Assembly (NCBI GenBank): GCA_910591455.2
Contig: OU342804.1
Location: 25,078,710-25,142,709, forward strand
DNA length: 64,000 bases
Direction of reading: 5' to 3'
Source of the DNA: Pholis gunnellus
Lineage: Eukaryota > Chordata > Actinopteri > Perciformes > Pholidae
Shown: in pieces, positions 48,961 through 62,185 of the stretch
Numbering within the stretch: position 1 is the stretch's first letter
How the letters are laid out: each line of letters opens with the position of its first letter
Program-made: the position numbers and the translations under genes
Notes under the pieces: model-generated
Database searches by the model: none
The model's input: the letters and a program-made list of their open reading frames with translations, nothing else
Told to the model about the DNA's origin: nothing

Positions 48961-49601
48961 CAGGGTACTGGTACCTCGCAGCTCTTTGTTGGTGACCTCA
49001 CTACCTATTTTTTGATTGGCTCACTAAAAGTTCAAATAATACGTAAATGTCTATCCAATCAATTTCACAGACATCCTGACCCCTTCTGACAAAAAAAATG
49101 TTTTGCCAATTAGCCGTGAAATTACGCTGCCTTGAATTTAGGTTACATCAGTGACGCTGTAACATTAGCATATGTTATAAGACTAGCAAGCAGACACCAG
49201 ATTTGACAATGACAAAAGAAGGTGGCCAGGCCAATAAAAGGCAAAAAATATACTATTTTAATTTTTGCACAGTGTCAATGACAAATGTGACTTGCTGTGA
49301 GAGCGTGTCAGTTGGTAAAAGATGTAACGTCAAGTGCCACTTCAGCAACTTTTCATGCGAACAGAAAAGATAAAGCAGCTGAAAGTAAACAGCCGCTGTT
49401 AAAGAAAACTAACAAATAAGGCCTAACACCTTGTAATAGATGCGATAACATGTGGTGGCTGAAACTTTATTAAAGAGCTATAAAAGTAAGACAGAAATGA
49501 TGTCTGCTTCTGGTGGTGTACAATTTGGTGCTATAAGTAGCTCTCGACTTCCTTTATTTTGTCAAATTAGCTCTCAGAGTAAAAAAGATTTGAGAATCCT
49601 G
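48961..49601 (+). mobile_element. hAT remnant with N-terminal transposase piece
   Basis: The left end starts CAGGGTACTG and the right end, inverted, starts CAGGATTCTCAAATC, consistent with a decayed hAT terminal repeat (consensus CAGGGGT...). The flanking 8-mers TCATATAG (48953-48960) and ATCTATAG (49602-49609) share their last five bases and may be an eroded target duplication. The interior contains a transposase N-terminus (49209-49373). Most of the transposase is deleted. It is clearly older than the hAT copies at 3873, 37768 and 40106. Confidence 0.5.
49209..49373 (+). pseudogene. hAT transposase N-terminus with BED-like finger, broken
   Basis: An ATG at 49209 opens 54 codons. After a basic start (KEGGQANKRQK) the sequence reads VTCCESVSVGKRCNVKCHFS, which resembles the BED-type finger of GTF2IRD2/SCAND3-like hAT transposases (C-x-x-C, then V-x-x-x-K-x-x-N-V-x-R-H). 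One expected cysteine spacing is altered and the frame stops at 49371. Just beyond, in another frame, IKQLK matches the K-x-L-K block that follows the finger in this family. Catalytic and dimerisation domains are absent. Identification relies on pattern recall, not a search. Confidence 0.5.
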
Positions 49602-51621
49602 ATCTATAGAATTTGCTGATGATTTTTTTTCTAAAACTGTATATGACTGTATATGCATTCATGAAATGCCACCAGATCACTTCGAAAAACTCTGCCGTTT
49701 TTGGACAGTTTTGCCCTCTGAAACCAAGAGAAGGATAACACTCTAATACAGCAACACACACTTAACCGTGATGAAATATTGATCATTACTAATTGTTCAA
49801 TCTTACATTTTCGAGTGTGCCTAATAGGTGTAGCAACATAGATGACACATACTAGACAGTATATGTGGTAAAACATTAATATTCATAATGAATACTGGAT
49901 GGGTTTTCATAATACACCAGACAGACTTTTAGTGCTTTGATAGAGGATGTATTTCTATCCCCAAATGTTGTAAAACCACACAGATATGTTGCAGCATATT
50001 ACCACAGCAACATATTAAAAATCTTTCAATAATATATTACTGCCCTTAAATTCTGTAGTAGGGGCTCAGCTCTGATCCTCATGTTAGTAAAAACATTTTT
50101 GTTTCATAGTTAGAGAAGAATCTTTGACTGTTTTTTATCACACATCTTTGCATTACGAAGGGAGATTATTGGTTAGGTTTATCATTGATATCCCGTTCTT
50201 AACCCCTCCTTAGACCCCAATATCTTGGATTAACATCTATGTTCGCAATAGCCAGACAGTGTTAATTTAGAAAATCAACAAATGATTCAGCACAATCCTG
50301 AGGAATGCGCGGGTAGAGGGTGGGCACTGTTGTCTATTGACGATGCCCCTTTGCTGTACATTTGGCTGGAGGAGAACATTGCCATGGCAGTGCACTGGAG
50401 AATGGCATGATGGAGCAGATGGCTACCCCTTTACTCTCTTCACTGGTGCTTGGCAGACAGACAATGCTACAGGTGTGACAAGATGTCCAAGTTGGATTAA
50501 GGCCAAGTCCCAGGTGTTCCCCCCCTCACTTGCTCCTCAGTCTGTCTCTGATGTTCTCTCCCAATACAACCTCTTTCTCCTTCCCATCCTACCTCATTTT
50601 GCCGTCACTCCCTTGCTTACTTACTTCAAGCCAAAGATCAGTTGGCTACAATCACAAGCCAGGTGAGGGAAAGTCAATTGCAGCCAAAGAGAAAGCTAAC
50701 ATATCTGTTAGCTTCAGGGGCCTGCCCAGGTGGCTGCTCCAGTGGGCAACAGCCAGTTGCTGAAAGGAAGCTTGGCAAATAACAAGGATACGATGTGCCT
50801 GTGATGCTTTTTCAAGCCAACACGAAAAGCTGCTCAAAAGCAATGGTGTTGTGACAGTAAAACACTGGAAGAGAAAATCGTTCAGTGGATAAATGAGTGG
50901 ATCAAATTATTTTTTTTAATTTCCTGTCAAAACTACACCTACAAATTGATGTGGCAAAGACACTTTGTCTCAGTTATAAGTGTATTGATACAACATTTAG
51001 ACCTCGAAACAACCCAAAATTGTTATATTTTATATTTTGTATATTACACCACAGTACACAGGAGCATACAGACTCAAGATTAAAGGAAATGTAATTCAAT
51101 TGCAGTGACATCTTGAAGGCTTTCAGGCTATATTGTGTGCAGAACACTGTCCCATAAAATATCTTGGGGCCCATTTTCATGCTGGTGCAAATCAACCGGA
51201 GTGACCTTGCACAGGGAAGTATCAATTTCATTGGCTGAAAGCATATTTTTCTTGAGCCGGCACCCACTTGGTGATTTTACGATACTGCTCACACCAACAC
51301 AAGCAAAAGATTGTTGAACATTGCTTTTTAGGGGAATTAATGCAGCTGATTTGATGTCCATGATTGATGCCAGCTAGTTCATCTTACAGATACCATTCTC
51401 AGTGCTTACACTTAAATCAGCCTCCACTATGACCTTTTTGCCATTGCATGTGTGATTTCACTGGCCCCTGAGGTGAAGAGGTTTTACAGTCCTAATAAAT
51501 AAAATGTTGGAGTCACATTTACACAAGGATTGCTCTGCACTCATTCCTGACAAATTTGAGTTCAGCCACAGATCTCTGAGGAAGCAAGGGACTACCTACT
51601 ACACATTATTCTAAATTGATC

Positions 51622-51630
<9 letters not shown>
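49602..51630. other. Non-coding, nothing recognised
   Basis: A GC-richer patch at 50300-50770 carries overlapping frames (109 and 77 codons, +) with no recognisable domain and no clear splice pair. A short TG run leads into the GA tract at its right end. Confidence 0.4.

Positions 51631-51694
<64 letters not shown>
51631..51694. repeat. (GA)32 microsatellite
   Basis: Sixty-four uninterrupted bases of GA, preceded by about four TG units. Confidence 0.97.
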
Positions 51695-51697
<3 letters not shown>

Positions 51698-52739
51698 GAC
51701 TGAGCAGAACAGAAAGAAAGGGGTCAAGAGAAGCCGGCAGGAAGGACCAAAATAGTTGTAAATCCACTCTTCATTTAAGATCCACAGGGAAATTGAGAAA
51801 CATGAAAATTATATTTGTTTATGGTATTAACACTTTTGAGGTAATGGTGCGGAAAAGCTCTCTGAATATTCCTTCCAGTAAAAAATATGGAACACACTTT
51901 ATTTTCACGCTAAACGTTCTCTTAACAATGTAATATTAGACTTATTACCATGATTAAATACCAGAGAATGTATACAGAAAATATAACGGTCTGCCTTGCC
52001 TCTTCTCTGAGTAGTACAAAACTCAAATGATTTTAAATATTCGCCCAATGGTCACAAATTACCTTTTTGTCTCCAGCCAGCTAAGCCTGAAATATCTGAA
52101 ATAACACCATGGTCACTCTTAACACACAGCAGGGGTTGAAACCATGCTAGCCCTTTAAAAGGTACTGACTAGTAGAGCTGCAGATAACCCCGGGGCACTG
52201 AGTGGTACTTCAAATGGCAACTACAGCTAATAAGGCTGGACAACATAACAGTAGCTGGTCCTTAATGAAGCTCAGAGCCTAAGCTGTGGTTTATGTGGAA
52301 ACATAAGCAGCGTTTTCTGCTCTCTGCCAAAACTCTGCCAAAACCTTTGCTTTTAGCATCAGAATGAACACATTTAAAGAACTGGCAGTATTTCTTTATT
52401 TAAAATGTACCTGTTACATGGATTTGACAGTGGTTTTCAAAAATAACAATAGTGCCTGCTTAATGGACACTTTATATTAATTGATGAAGTTCAGTGCTAG
52501 AGTCCTCAAATACTTGCTGAAAATGCATTTGCCATATTTATACAGTAAAAGTGTGATGGATTTTTTTTTTAATAGTTTTGATTAAAAAACAAAAACATTT
52601 CCTCTGAGGTTTCTTTAGTTTTTATAATTTCTTCCATGTGTTCCAACGCACTACTGTCTTTGTCACTGCTAACTCCTGTTGATTTTGGAAAGTAGAGAGA
52701 CATGTTCCACCCTCATGCCACAGGGTGTAACTAACCGCT
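51695..52739. other. Non-coding, nothing recognised
   Basis: AT-rich, no assignable frame or repeat. Confidence 0.5.
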
Positions 52740-53070
52740 TCTTTTCACCTGCACACTAACCAACATGATCTCACAGAAATAAGTGTAATGACCATGACCT
52801 CTTAACTTAACAACGCATTACTGGGTGGTGGCACGTCATTTTTGCGTCTGCACCACCAAAATAATGCCAAAGGAAAGTCACTTAGGATTCTTTGTCCCGG
52901 TGGACTCACAAATAAAACACATCCTTGTGAATATGCAACTATCAAAAGTAGTGAGTATATGAGTTGTATGAACAGTAAGAAAGACACATGGTGGACGGGA
53001 AGGGAAACACGGTGCTATCAACCAGGAGATGTGTGTTCGACTGGTGTTTCTGTTTGTGTTGGGGCATCTA
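52740..53070 (+). repeat. Probable dispersed repeat, related to 61.7-62.2 kb
   Basis: It contains ACCAACATGATCTCACAGAA, an AACAACGCATTACTGGGTGG block, and near 52990 GGGAAGGGAAACACGGTGCT followed by CCAGGAGATGTGTGTTCGAC. The latter loosely parallels the GACAGGAACAGCAGGCTCCTGGGT block at 62106. Both are of the kind found in multicopy fish repeats. Borders are not defined. Confidence 0.4.
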
Positions 53071-53723
53071 GAGCCATCTATTAGTACCAGAAGAAAGTAC
53101 AGTATCATTAATACCAAACCATTATCTGACATCTCATTGTTCCTCTTGAACCACAGAGAAAGTAACTTTGAACCAAAATAATGATATGCTAACTCAGAGT
53201 GCCTTGATGGTGTGGGCCAATAACTGGTCACAACCTGCTAAGAGGAGTACGAGGAGTCAGGCCCTTAGGGTCCAAATATATCGCTTCAAATTATTTGGGT
53301 ACAGATGCCATATTAAGCTGGTTGTATCCAGCAACGTTAGGGTCTCCAAGAGGGTGGTCTTTTGTGGACTGTAGAAGCTGTGTTTTTGCTGTTTCCCTCT
53401 TAAAAGTATTGTATTAATTGGGAAACGGTATCTATATACTGTGCAGCTTTTAACAACCCATTGTTTGTTTGTGCGCCAACAAAAAGTATTTACTGACTGA
53501 GCACACGGTTGCTTTTGCTCTACTTCCCTTTAGGACCAACAGCCGCATGGGAGGACTGTCATGCTTCTTAGTGAGTACAAGGCTGCTATCTAGGTAAATT
53601 CGAAACAGCAAGACCTTGTACTGATCCTAACACATAAAAAGCAAAGTGGAGGAACCACTTGTGGTGTGGGAAAATGTGTAAGCAGCCTTTAGGTCTGGAC
53701 ACAAACCAATTCCCCTCAGGTTT
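53071..53723. other. Non-coding, nothing recognised
   Basis: No assignable frame or repeat. Confidence 0.5.
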
Positions 53724-53930
53724 GTTTTATACTAGCGCGAGCATCCGCAGATGGCGCGAGCTCTGGGCATTAACGGAAGAATTTACACTCTGTATGTTGC
53801 ATTATTCTCGAAAACAAAATTAACTGTGAGGAATCAAAAAGACAGCAAGTGTAATCCATAGCTTTGCGCACGACCAAGCGCAACGACCACTTGTGAGTAT
53901 AAGGCCAGCTTCACTACGGCAAGTATAAAC
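53724..53930. mobile_element. Small MITE-like element with inverted ends
   Basis: The left end GTTTTATACTAGCGCGAGC and the inverse of the right end, GTTTATACTTGCCGTAGTGA, share a (T)TTATACT-x-GC core. The 207-bp interior is CpG-rich compared with its surroundings. The ends resemble those of Harbinger-type MITEs. No target duplication could be confirmed. Confidence 0.35.
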
Positions 53931-54564
53931 TACGCTTCATAATTCACAATACTGACTGCAAAGCAAATGGAAGACATGGGCACCAAAGCAGCAGATACAA
54001 TCCTTACCTACATCAAAAGAAAATACATTCAAAGCTTAAAAAGATCAAAATCAAGCTGTTATGTGGCTGGCGAAAATGGCTGTATTGACTATAATTCAAC
54101 ATATCTGCTCTATTAGATAGATGGACGAGTGGAACAACTGAAAGATGAAGGTGAAATACATCCAGTCGAGACCGGAACACAGTCTGAAGAACATCTTTTA
54201 TGTATTGCACCCAGAAGACAATTAGCAGTGTATATACATATATGTTTAATTTAGTATATATGTTTAATTAAATTATTATTATTGAGATGAATTGAACAAC
54301 ACCTTTGCCCTAACAATCATCTAACTATTCTGGTCAGTGGTCAGGTGTAATCAAGGTGGAACGTTAGACCCAGCAGGTTTAAGTAGCTGTGCAAAATGCT
54401 GTCACTTTAAATTGGTGGCAAAGTCACACCTGGAGAGGCTGATCAACTTGAACTTTAAGAACTCTCCATTCTCCACCGTGGTTGACACGTGACTGACTAA
54501 CGACTGATCACGTGACTAATGACTCGAGTGACAAAATCTCACATTGTCCTTTAGTTTTGCAGTG
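53931..54564. other. Non-coding, nothing recognised
   Basis: No assignable frame or repeat. A run of TATATGTTTAATT words lies at 54230-54275. Confidence 0.5.
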
Positions 54565-54815
54565 GACACGAACTCCAAAGTCCGGTGTTTGTTTGACCCA
54601 AGCACCAGCCCTCCCACCATCCTAAGCAGACTCTCATGCTCTTTATACTATGACACATCTTTCTTAACATTCACTTATTCCGCTGCAGGGTTTACTTTGG
54701 AGTCAGTTGAAAGCCCAGTGCTTCGCATACAGTCACTTAAGGGGCCCTCCAAGTGTTGATCTCCGATGCCGAGGGGCACTGACAAACTGTTGGTATTTGA
54801 CAAGTTGGGAGTCCA
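54565..54815 (+). repeat. Dispersed repeat, copy C
   Basis: It contains AAAGTCCGGTGTTTGTTTGA (compare 62131), then GGGTTTACTTTGGAGTCAGT and TGAAAGCCCAGTGCTTC (compare 19640 and 21838), and ends GAGGGGCACTGAC, GGTATTTGACAAGTTGGGAG (compare copy A right end). The order of blocks is the same as in copies A and B. Confidence 0.6.
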
Positions 54816-57800
54816 AAAAGGGTTGTCTGGTTTGGATATAACAGAACAATGCAAATAGGCAGTAAAAGGATCAGGGGAAGTTGGTGATAGTTAGGAATAC
54901 TCTGTTTGAGTTTTATAAAGGTAAAGTAAAGGGACAAATCTGTGGAAGGGATACTAGCAGTACAGTTTAAGGTGTCTCGGTCGAGCTTTGTTGAAACTTA
55001 AAGACTATCTTGCGTTATAGCTTTTTAGTGGCCTGCATCTGATTTGTCTATGGATTTTTGTTTCTAGGTTTTATTCATTAATTTAATTTCCCTGTTTTGT
55101 CATGCTTTTCTGCCCCACCAGTGTCTAATCATCCTGTTCTCCTTGGTCGGTGGGTTTTTCCGATTTTGTTTATAGTTTGTCGTTGCTCCTTGTGAGTATT
55201 GTTCACCCGTTTCTTTCCCTTGAGGTAGTTTGTCTTCCAGTTTTTGGAGTTTATAGTTTATTTTTCTTTACCAACCAGCAACATTGCTTTTTTCAACTGC
55301 TTTTCTGTTGTACTCTGCCTGCTGCTCATGTGTAGAGAAAAAATGGTCGGGTGACATATGGTTTAAACAACAGTTCAAAACGTTTTGTCTCAAAAAGAAT
55401 AACCACAGTGTCGAACTTTATGTGGAAAAAAAGACAAAGATCATTTTTTTCCCCATAAACTACCATCTTTTGTCTTCATACCAGGGAGGACCATAAATAC
55501 ACAATATCCCTTCCTGCATGGGGAAGAAGCATTACATGTACTGCACAACAGAAAGACACAAAAGCAATAGTACAATTTGGAAACACTGTAAAGGAGTTGA
55601 CATTTACAATAATAGCCTTTAATTCATCTTAGATGCAATGATGGGGAAATAAAAGACAGTAAAATGCAAAATTCATATAAGACAATGGTGTCACGTAAAC
55701 AAAGCCATGTTTTTTTTATCGCATATCATGGCAAAATAGAATAAAGGCAATATGTAGATCTTAAATAAAACTGAGTGAGATTGGATGTTACAGTGTTCCT
55801 GATGAGTTAGTATGTTACACGCACCTTTCAATGAATAGTATTCTCACTTGCTCAAGTTAGCAGAAATAAAGCTTGGCTTAGTTGTTACACACACATTCAC
55901 ACACGTAATTTATTTATATACATTAATAGGACTTAGACTGCAGAGCAATTTAGAAAGATGCAATCCAATTCTTTAAAAACAAAACTTGACCAAAGGCTGG
56001 AAACTATTGATGCTTCAAACATGTTTATTAAAAAAGTTAAATCTAAACTAAGTCCTGGTTGGTTGATGACATGACTAATAGGTTGCTTTTCAAAACAAAT
56101 AAATTCAGAATTAAAATGTATGTCTGAAATATATAAAAATATTGTTTATAGAGCAGCAATAGTTATGTTTACAATAACAAAGTCACTATATAAAGTTATT
56201 AATATCTCACGAGAAACAAATGTAAAATGTTAATGAGATAAATAACACTTCTAAGTGAAGTTTATAAAGAATGAAGAACACAGACATCAGTAAGTATCAG
56301 TCATTACTCCTGTCCTCTATCCTCCTAGCTGCTTTGTATCAGCCAGGAGAGAAGTTTACAGAAAAAAAGCTTTTGGCTGATCGAGCATGCTGTGCTTGTT
56401 TAAACATAGCAGTGAGTGGTGGCCGATTGAATTAGGTTTAACTTTCGTTAACATGTCTGTGCTTGTTACACAGTCCCGGGTTTCGGGACGCATCCCTACC
56501 TCCAGATATCTAGAGCCAGTGTCCATTCTGGGTGGCTGTAGAGTATGTCGTTTGTTTTTCTTTTTTTAAATAATAAAAGGAATCATGTTTGCTATAATAA
56601 ATTGTTATAATCTAACCCCATGTTGAACTCCTATCATAACAAAAGAGAATTGAGCGTAGCTATGACAAAGGTAGGAGATGACGTGGGTGACTGTTAGCAG
56701 ATAGCAGTAAAAGTGTACAGATCTGAGGGCACTAACTTTCAATGAAAGGTTACACAATTTAATGAGGTCCAGCAGGCTATGCTAGAAAGAACCGGAAACC
56801 CTTGGATCCAGTATATGCTGTTACATAGTATATTCAAAGTTTAAGGCAAGCGTGAGGGGGAGCAAAGTGCTGCAATACTGTAACTACATCTGAGACCTTT
56901 ATTACATCATCTCATTTATATCTCACCCGTCGAGTATCAAATGCACTACTCAACTCTATATGAGTGTATATATATATATGTGTGTAGTCCCGAATGAAAA
57001 CCTAGACTATGTGAAGTCAACTCTATCTTTGAATCAATGCTAGAATTGAGGGTGATTGGTTTTACTCAAGCATGATTTATTTAAAAGTCTCCAGGCGTCT
57101 CCTAATACAAGAGTGGACAACAAGAAATTCATCCTCAAACAAGAGGGACCCTTTAGTGTTTGTCAGTCTGTTGAGGAAATGAGGAAGAAGATCTGCAAAT
57201 TATGAATGAGAAAATATTGGGATGATTCATGCTACATCAAAGTGTGCTCACGAATGTGTTTTAGATAAAGATTACATTTCTCAAAAACGTTAATCTCAAA
57301 ATGTTTTGTGAATTTAATTTTATTACACGATGCACATTTTTAATATATGTAACTATTGTAACTAAGTAGTATTGCAAGATAGAGACACATGTAGTTCCAG
57401 GTCCTTAAGGTTTTGACCATTTAATGTTTGACATTAGTGCATAAATGCCCAAATCTGAAATCTGAAAGTACAGTATACAAAACAGGTAAATCCATGAGTA
57501 AGCATTATTATTTGTATTTGAGTAATCATTTTGTTTTTGTTAAGGTACATTGCTGTTTATTTGTGAAGGGTATAGTATAAACTCATCAGCAATTCTCAAT
57601 GTAAAATGGCTGCTTCAATGAAAACAGTATAGCAAGCCCACTACCTCCATGCATTGCCTCAAACACCTAAAAAAGGACTGCAGCAGAAGGTATTGATATA
57701 TAAATACAATTTTATTATAATTAAGTTTTAGTTTTTTAAATGGACAAAATAACTTCCACAATGATGGGACCTCGTGAAAATGAAGAAATCAACCAATGTT

Positions 57801-60800
57801 TTATCTTGTCTGTTCTTCAGAAACTTCACACAGCGTCATTTCAAGATATATTTCTCACAGCTCTTCACTTCAATTTGGGCAGATTGGATGCAATAGTTCC
57901 ACTGAGCAAACAGCAGATAGTATTTGACATTTATTCAGGGGCAATGCAGTGTGAAGGTTATCGGTGGAATTTTTTAGGCTTGTGCCATATCTGATGTCTT
58001 TCTCTCTAGTAAGCCTTGCATTTGAGTTGAAAGGCATGTTTCTTCTTGTAGTTAGAGATCAGCTTCTTTCTGTTTCACTGGACTGGCAAATGGCTGTAAG
58101 GCAGATAATATATGTCATGGGATTATTTACATTTACAGGCTTTAGCTTGGTTAGGTTTTATCCCTGTAGATTAGTAAAATCATCACAGCTCATGCATAAT
58201 GGATTTCTTTCGTAGCATTGTTGTCAGTATTTGGATTGAATTGACTATTCATACCCGATTTCTTTTTTTGCCATTTGCGTGCAGCAAACCACTAGGTTCA
58301 TCGCAACTAGTGACCCCTTTTTATACTGAGTTTTCACATTGTCATTTTATAATTTGTTATAGCTTTAAGTCACATGGTATTGCAAATATTTTCAGAACCA
58401 TCATCGCGTGAAATCCTCATGCTTTGTCCAAACATTGTAGTTTGGTCAGTACACCAGGATTATCGTTTTCAGAAAAGGATATCTGTACAATGAACATCCG
58501 TCACTGGTGGCAGAAAAATTAAGCTTGAGTTATTTTTGGAGAGGCTGTGATGAATACATGTGCAGTAGTAATAATAGGAGCTTAACTCAGGGACATAGGC
58601 CATTTGGATGGTTGAGGTGTGTCTTTAAATACATATCTAGGAGTATTCTCCAGACCTAACTAAGTGTAGTGAGTAGAGCATAGGCTCACAAAATACCAAG
58701 ACAGTGAAAAACAATTCAAGATAATATGATATAGACAGTATATTCATTTGATCATGTCATGGGAAACGTTTTTTTTGGAGATTGGATTCTTCATCATGAA
58801 CCAAACCTTAAATTGCAAATCATGTGTTAAATCATTTAAATATATGGAAATGGGGATGCTGCACACATAATAATATGTCAATTATCAAAGACAGACCTGG
58901 AGCTGTGGTGAAAACAAAAGCAAGAAAATCAAGTCAGCATGCTGTTATCTGCCTGGCTGTTTGTGAGCCCCTCCTTTCTATTTTGCTCTTTGCTCTTGAC
59001 CCTGAAATATAAACCCCATATTTATTTGCACATGTAGTCACATAAACACAAGCATTATAGAGAAAGCCCACATCAAGTTTTCTTGAAAGTGTTTGATGAG
59101 CACAGCTGCATATTAGCCGTGCACAAAGGCTTTCATCAGTAATGAATGCAACACAGCAGCAGATCCAGGTCTCCTGCCACTCCCTCACATCTTTTACACA
59201 GTATTTCGTCCATTCTCTCCCCACCACCGACTCCTACATCCTAACCTCCTACTGAACTGGAAAATTATAGGGATTATTAGGCTGATCCTTTTTTTCTTTC
59301 TTTCGCTCAGTCTTTGTGTTCATGCTTGGTGACCTCCACCCAGAATCAGTAGCTGACTTAATGCCATTGAATTGTCAAGCTTTTGTGACAGTCTGCTGAG
59401 AATTCTTTCTGAAATGTTTCTGTTTTAGATATGACAAATGCATGGTCAGTGAATATCAATAAGAGTATCACGATGACTTGTACATGACTGCAGTAAACAT
59501 GTGAATATTATTATAGGTATAGACAGAAATGCCTTGGGATAAAGACCCAGAGTCTGACTACACATACGTATGAGCCCTTTAAAGTGATCTAAGCTTCACG
59601 GTCAGTTGGAGTCAGAGTGGACATTAAAGTACAAATAATGTAATTGGAACTCTGAGCATTAGTGGGTAAACTCTGTACCAAAAACTTCTAAAATATAGAA
59701 GGGTTGGGCTTATTGCATGAATGAAGCTTCTACAGCAATTATTACCATCAGTCTGACAAACATTAATTCAACTTTTTTAAGCTACACTGTTGGCACTACA
59801 CTATTGGGCAAGGGAGCCAAAATCCACCCAGTGTCATGCCATGCTCATTAACCCATGATAATACTGTAAAACCACCACTCACAACACTGGCATGGAAATT
59901 AACTTACTCATTAGGTCTAACTCATTAGTAGTGGACCAAAATGACTACGATGTCAAACAAAACATCCACATAAAGTATAAATGTAGCTCAATGTTAAATA
60001 AAGGAATGTTTTACTGCATGCATGCATTAAAACTAAAGAAATTAAAAACAAATTCTGGTTCATCACCTTTCAGCCTGTTTTTAATTAAACAAGAGACATC
60101 TTTTATTCCTCAAGTTGTTCAATGGCTTAATGTGCTTTAGAAGAATGTTTCGAGTGTGGAAGAGTGAGAAAGAAAACGACTCATTACAGTGTGGTCTTAA
60201 CTTAATCTGTAATGAAGCTGTGCTTTGTTAGCTACAGTACAAAATAAGACTTATCGCAGACACGCATCTCTGTCACTGAATCTGGTGCTCGTACTTTTGA
60301 AAAGATAAAAATATGTTTACCTGACAATATGTTCATTTTTTACAAAAAAAAAATCTAATAGCATTGTAAGAGGAAAAAACAAATATTTAAATGTACTGAA
60401 ATGTAACCTTCAAAACTAATACTGAAGTTTGACAAAGTTTGTTTTACTCTCGTATCACACTACAAGACTGGTATGATAGTTGCCTCAAGGCAAAGGTCAA
60501 TCTGCATTTGCTAGAGCAACGTTTTAACTTGGAGCCATGTTTGTCTGTGGGTTAATTCAAAAGGACAGTAAATGTAACCTGTGATATCAAATTGCGTCTT
60601 TTGTTTTACAAACACAATCCTATCTGATGAAACTCTGGTGAAACATGTCCTTTCCCTTTTCTTTCTTTTTTACTAACACCATATGATAGCCAGCTGGTTT
60701 AGACAATGTCAAGGCTATTGCTTTCCCCTTTACTTTTCTGGGCACTTTCATGTCAAGTGCCAATTATATGACAAACGGTGAGGTTGAGGTCACTCCCCAG

Positions 60801-61744
60801 GATTGTTTTTTTCCAAAATGGTGCAGTTCGATGCAATCGGGTCATGATCTTTTATACTTGGCAAAGGCATTTTTTTTTTTTTTTGCATGAGAAGTATAAA
60901 ATAAAACAACCTTCAAATAGTATGCTACAAAGGATGAAGAAGTCCTATATCTCTCCTAACATTTGTTCTTCCTTTGAAATATTAACATGAACTTTGTTAC
61001 ATTTAGCGCAATACCTTGACAAGCATGTTACTTATGATATTTCAACTATATTAAAACTACTGAGCAGACTGATAATGGCATGACATAAATGCTCATCTTT
61101 ACAGCAGAAAAGGGAAAGTGGCAAATGGGGACATTGAGATGAGGCAAACCTTCCTATTATCAGTTACCATGGTGAGCTGAGAACCCAGCTTGTTGTGCCT
61201 CAAAGCAGCCCATTAGTATGGCAGAAGAGAGTGCGCCATTGCTTTTGTCCACAAACCATTTTTAACCCTTTACACTGACAGGACATTTCAAAGAGTCTTG
61301 CATGGTCTGTTTTCCTGTTGGTCAGATTAAGTTACAGAGTTACTCGGATTCTGAACAAGGTGAATTTGTACTGGATTGAATTAAGAGTGCTTATGTATCA
61401 TGTCCCAGTTGTACCATTATAAAAGCAGACTTTTAAACTTAAATATGTATTTTTGTCAATTGACAAAAAGACATATAAACACCTGGCAGAGTACACAAAC
61501 CCGTTTATGTGGTAGTTCCTACTACAGAAGGTGTCTCCAGGACCACAGTTTGCCATATATAAACACACACAGACTCTCAAGGTGCAAACAATACAGGTGC
61601 CGCAGTCTCGGCTGGTAATAAAAGATATCCATGCAATCTAAATTCTAATGTAGTCGCATTCCAATCAGACTATACTGCTTATTCTGCTATAATATTATGT
61701 ATTATTATGTGCATGCTCTTAAGCTGTCCTGTGCATTCACGTGT
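54816..61744. other. Long non-coding stretch
   Basis: About 7 kb without a recognisable gene or element. It includes a short (TA)n tract at 56967-56979 and T-rich frames at 57740-58411 with hydrophobic translations typical of AT-rich DNA. The patch at 61080-61300 is GC-balanced and repeat-free and could be conserved non-coding DNA, but this cannot be judged from one sequence. Confidence 0.4.
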
Positions 61745-62185
61745 CCAGGGCAGCTTCCCTGAAAATATGTTCCTGTCCGCATGGTTCCAATGCAACGTAT
61801 CCTCATACTGTTATTCTTGTGTGATAAGTGCGCCTGCGCAATCCCCTGTGGTGAGTAGGCAACAAAGGTAGTTGGTTAGGTTTAGTAAGAGATATATGCA
61901 TTTGAAATATTTGGTTAGTTTTAGGAAAAAAATACTTCTTGGTTAGCTTTAGGAAAAGATCGTGGTTTGGGTTAAAATAACTAAGGGACTGAAGTACAGA
62001 AGTTAAGTTCCGAATGATTACATTTTTGAGTTAAAATAACCATGGAAGTGGTACGTACGGAGGATTATGTGACAAATAAGTCAACTTTTCTTCTGTTTTC
62101 ATACTAGACAGGAACAGCAGGCTCCTGGGTTAAAGACTTGTGTTTTTAGACCAATCCGTCCTCCCTGACGCCCTTCGTACACAGA
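61745..62185 (+). repeat. Dispersed repeat, copy D
   Basis: It shows GGTTAGGTTTAG (61875), TTAGGAAAAGATCGTGGTTT and GGGTTAAAATAAC (61948-61982), then GACAGGAACAGCAGGCTCCT, GGGTTAAAGACTTGTGTTTT and CCAATCCGTCCTCCCTGACG (62106-62172). These blocks recur in copies at 21.3, 21.74, 54.57 and probably 28.3 and 52.8 kb. The class is unknown to me; it behaves as an abundant, partly scrambled family. Confidence 0.55.

Noticed and set aside
50337..50763. GC-richer patch with 109- and 77-codon frames
   Set aside because: Neither frame has a recognisable motif or good splice borders; a possible exon is not supported.
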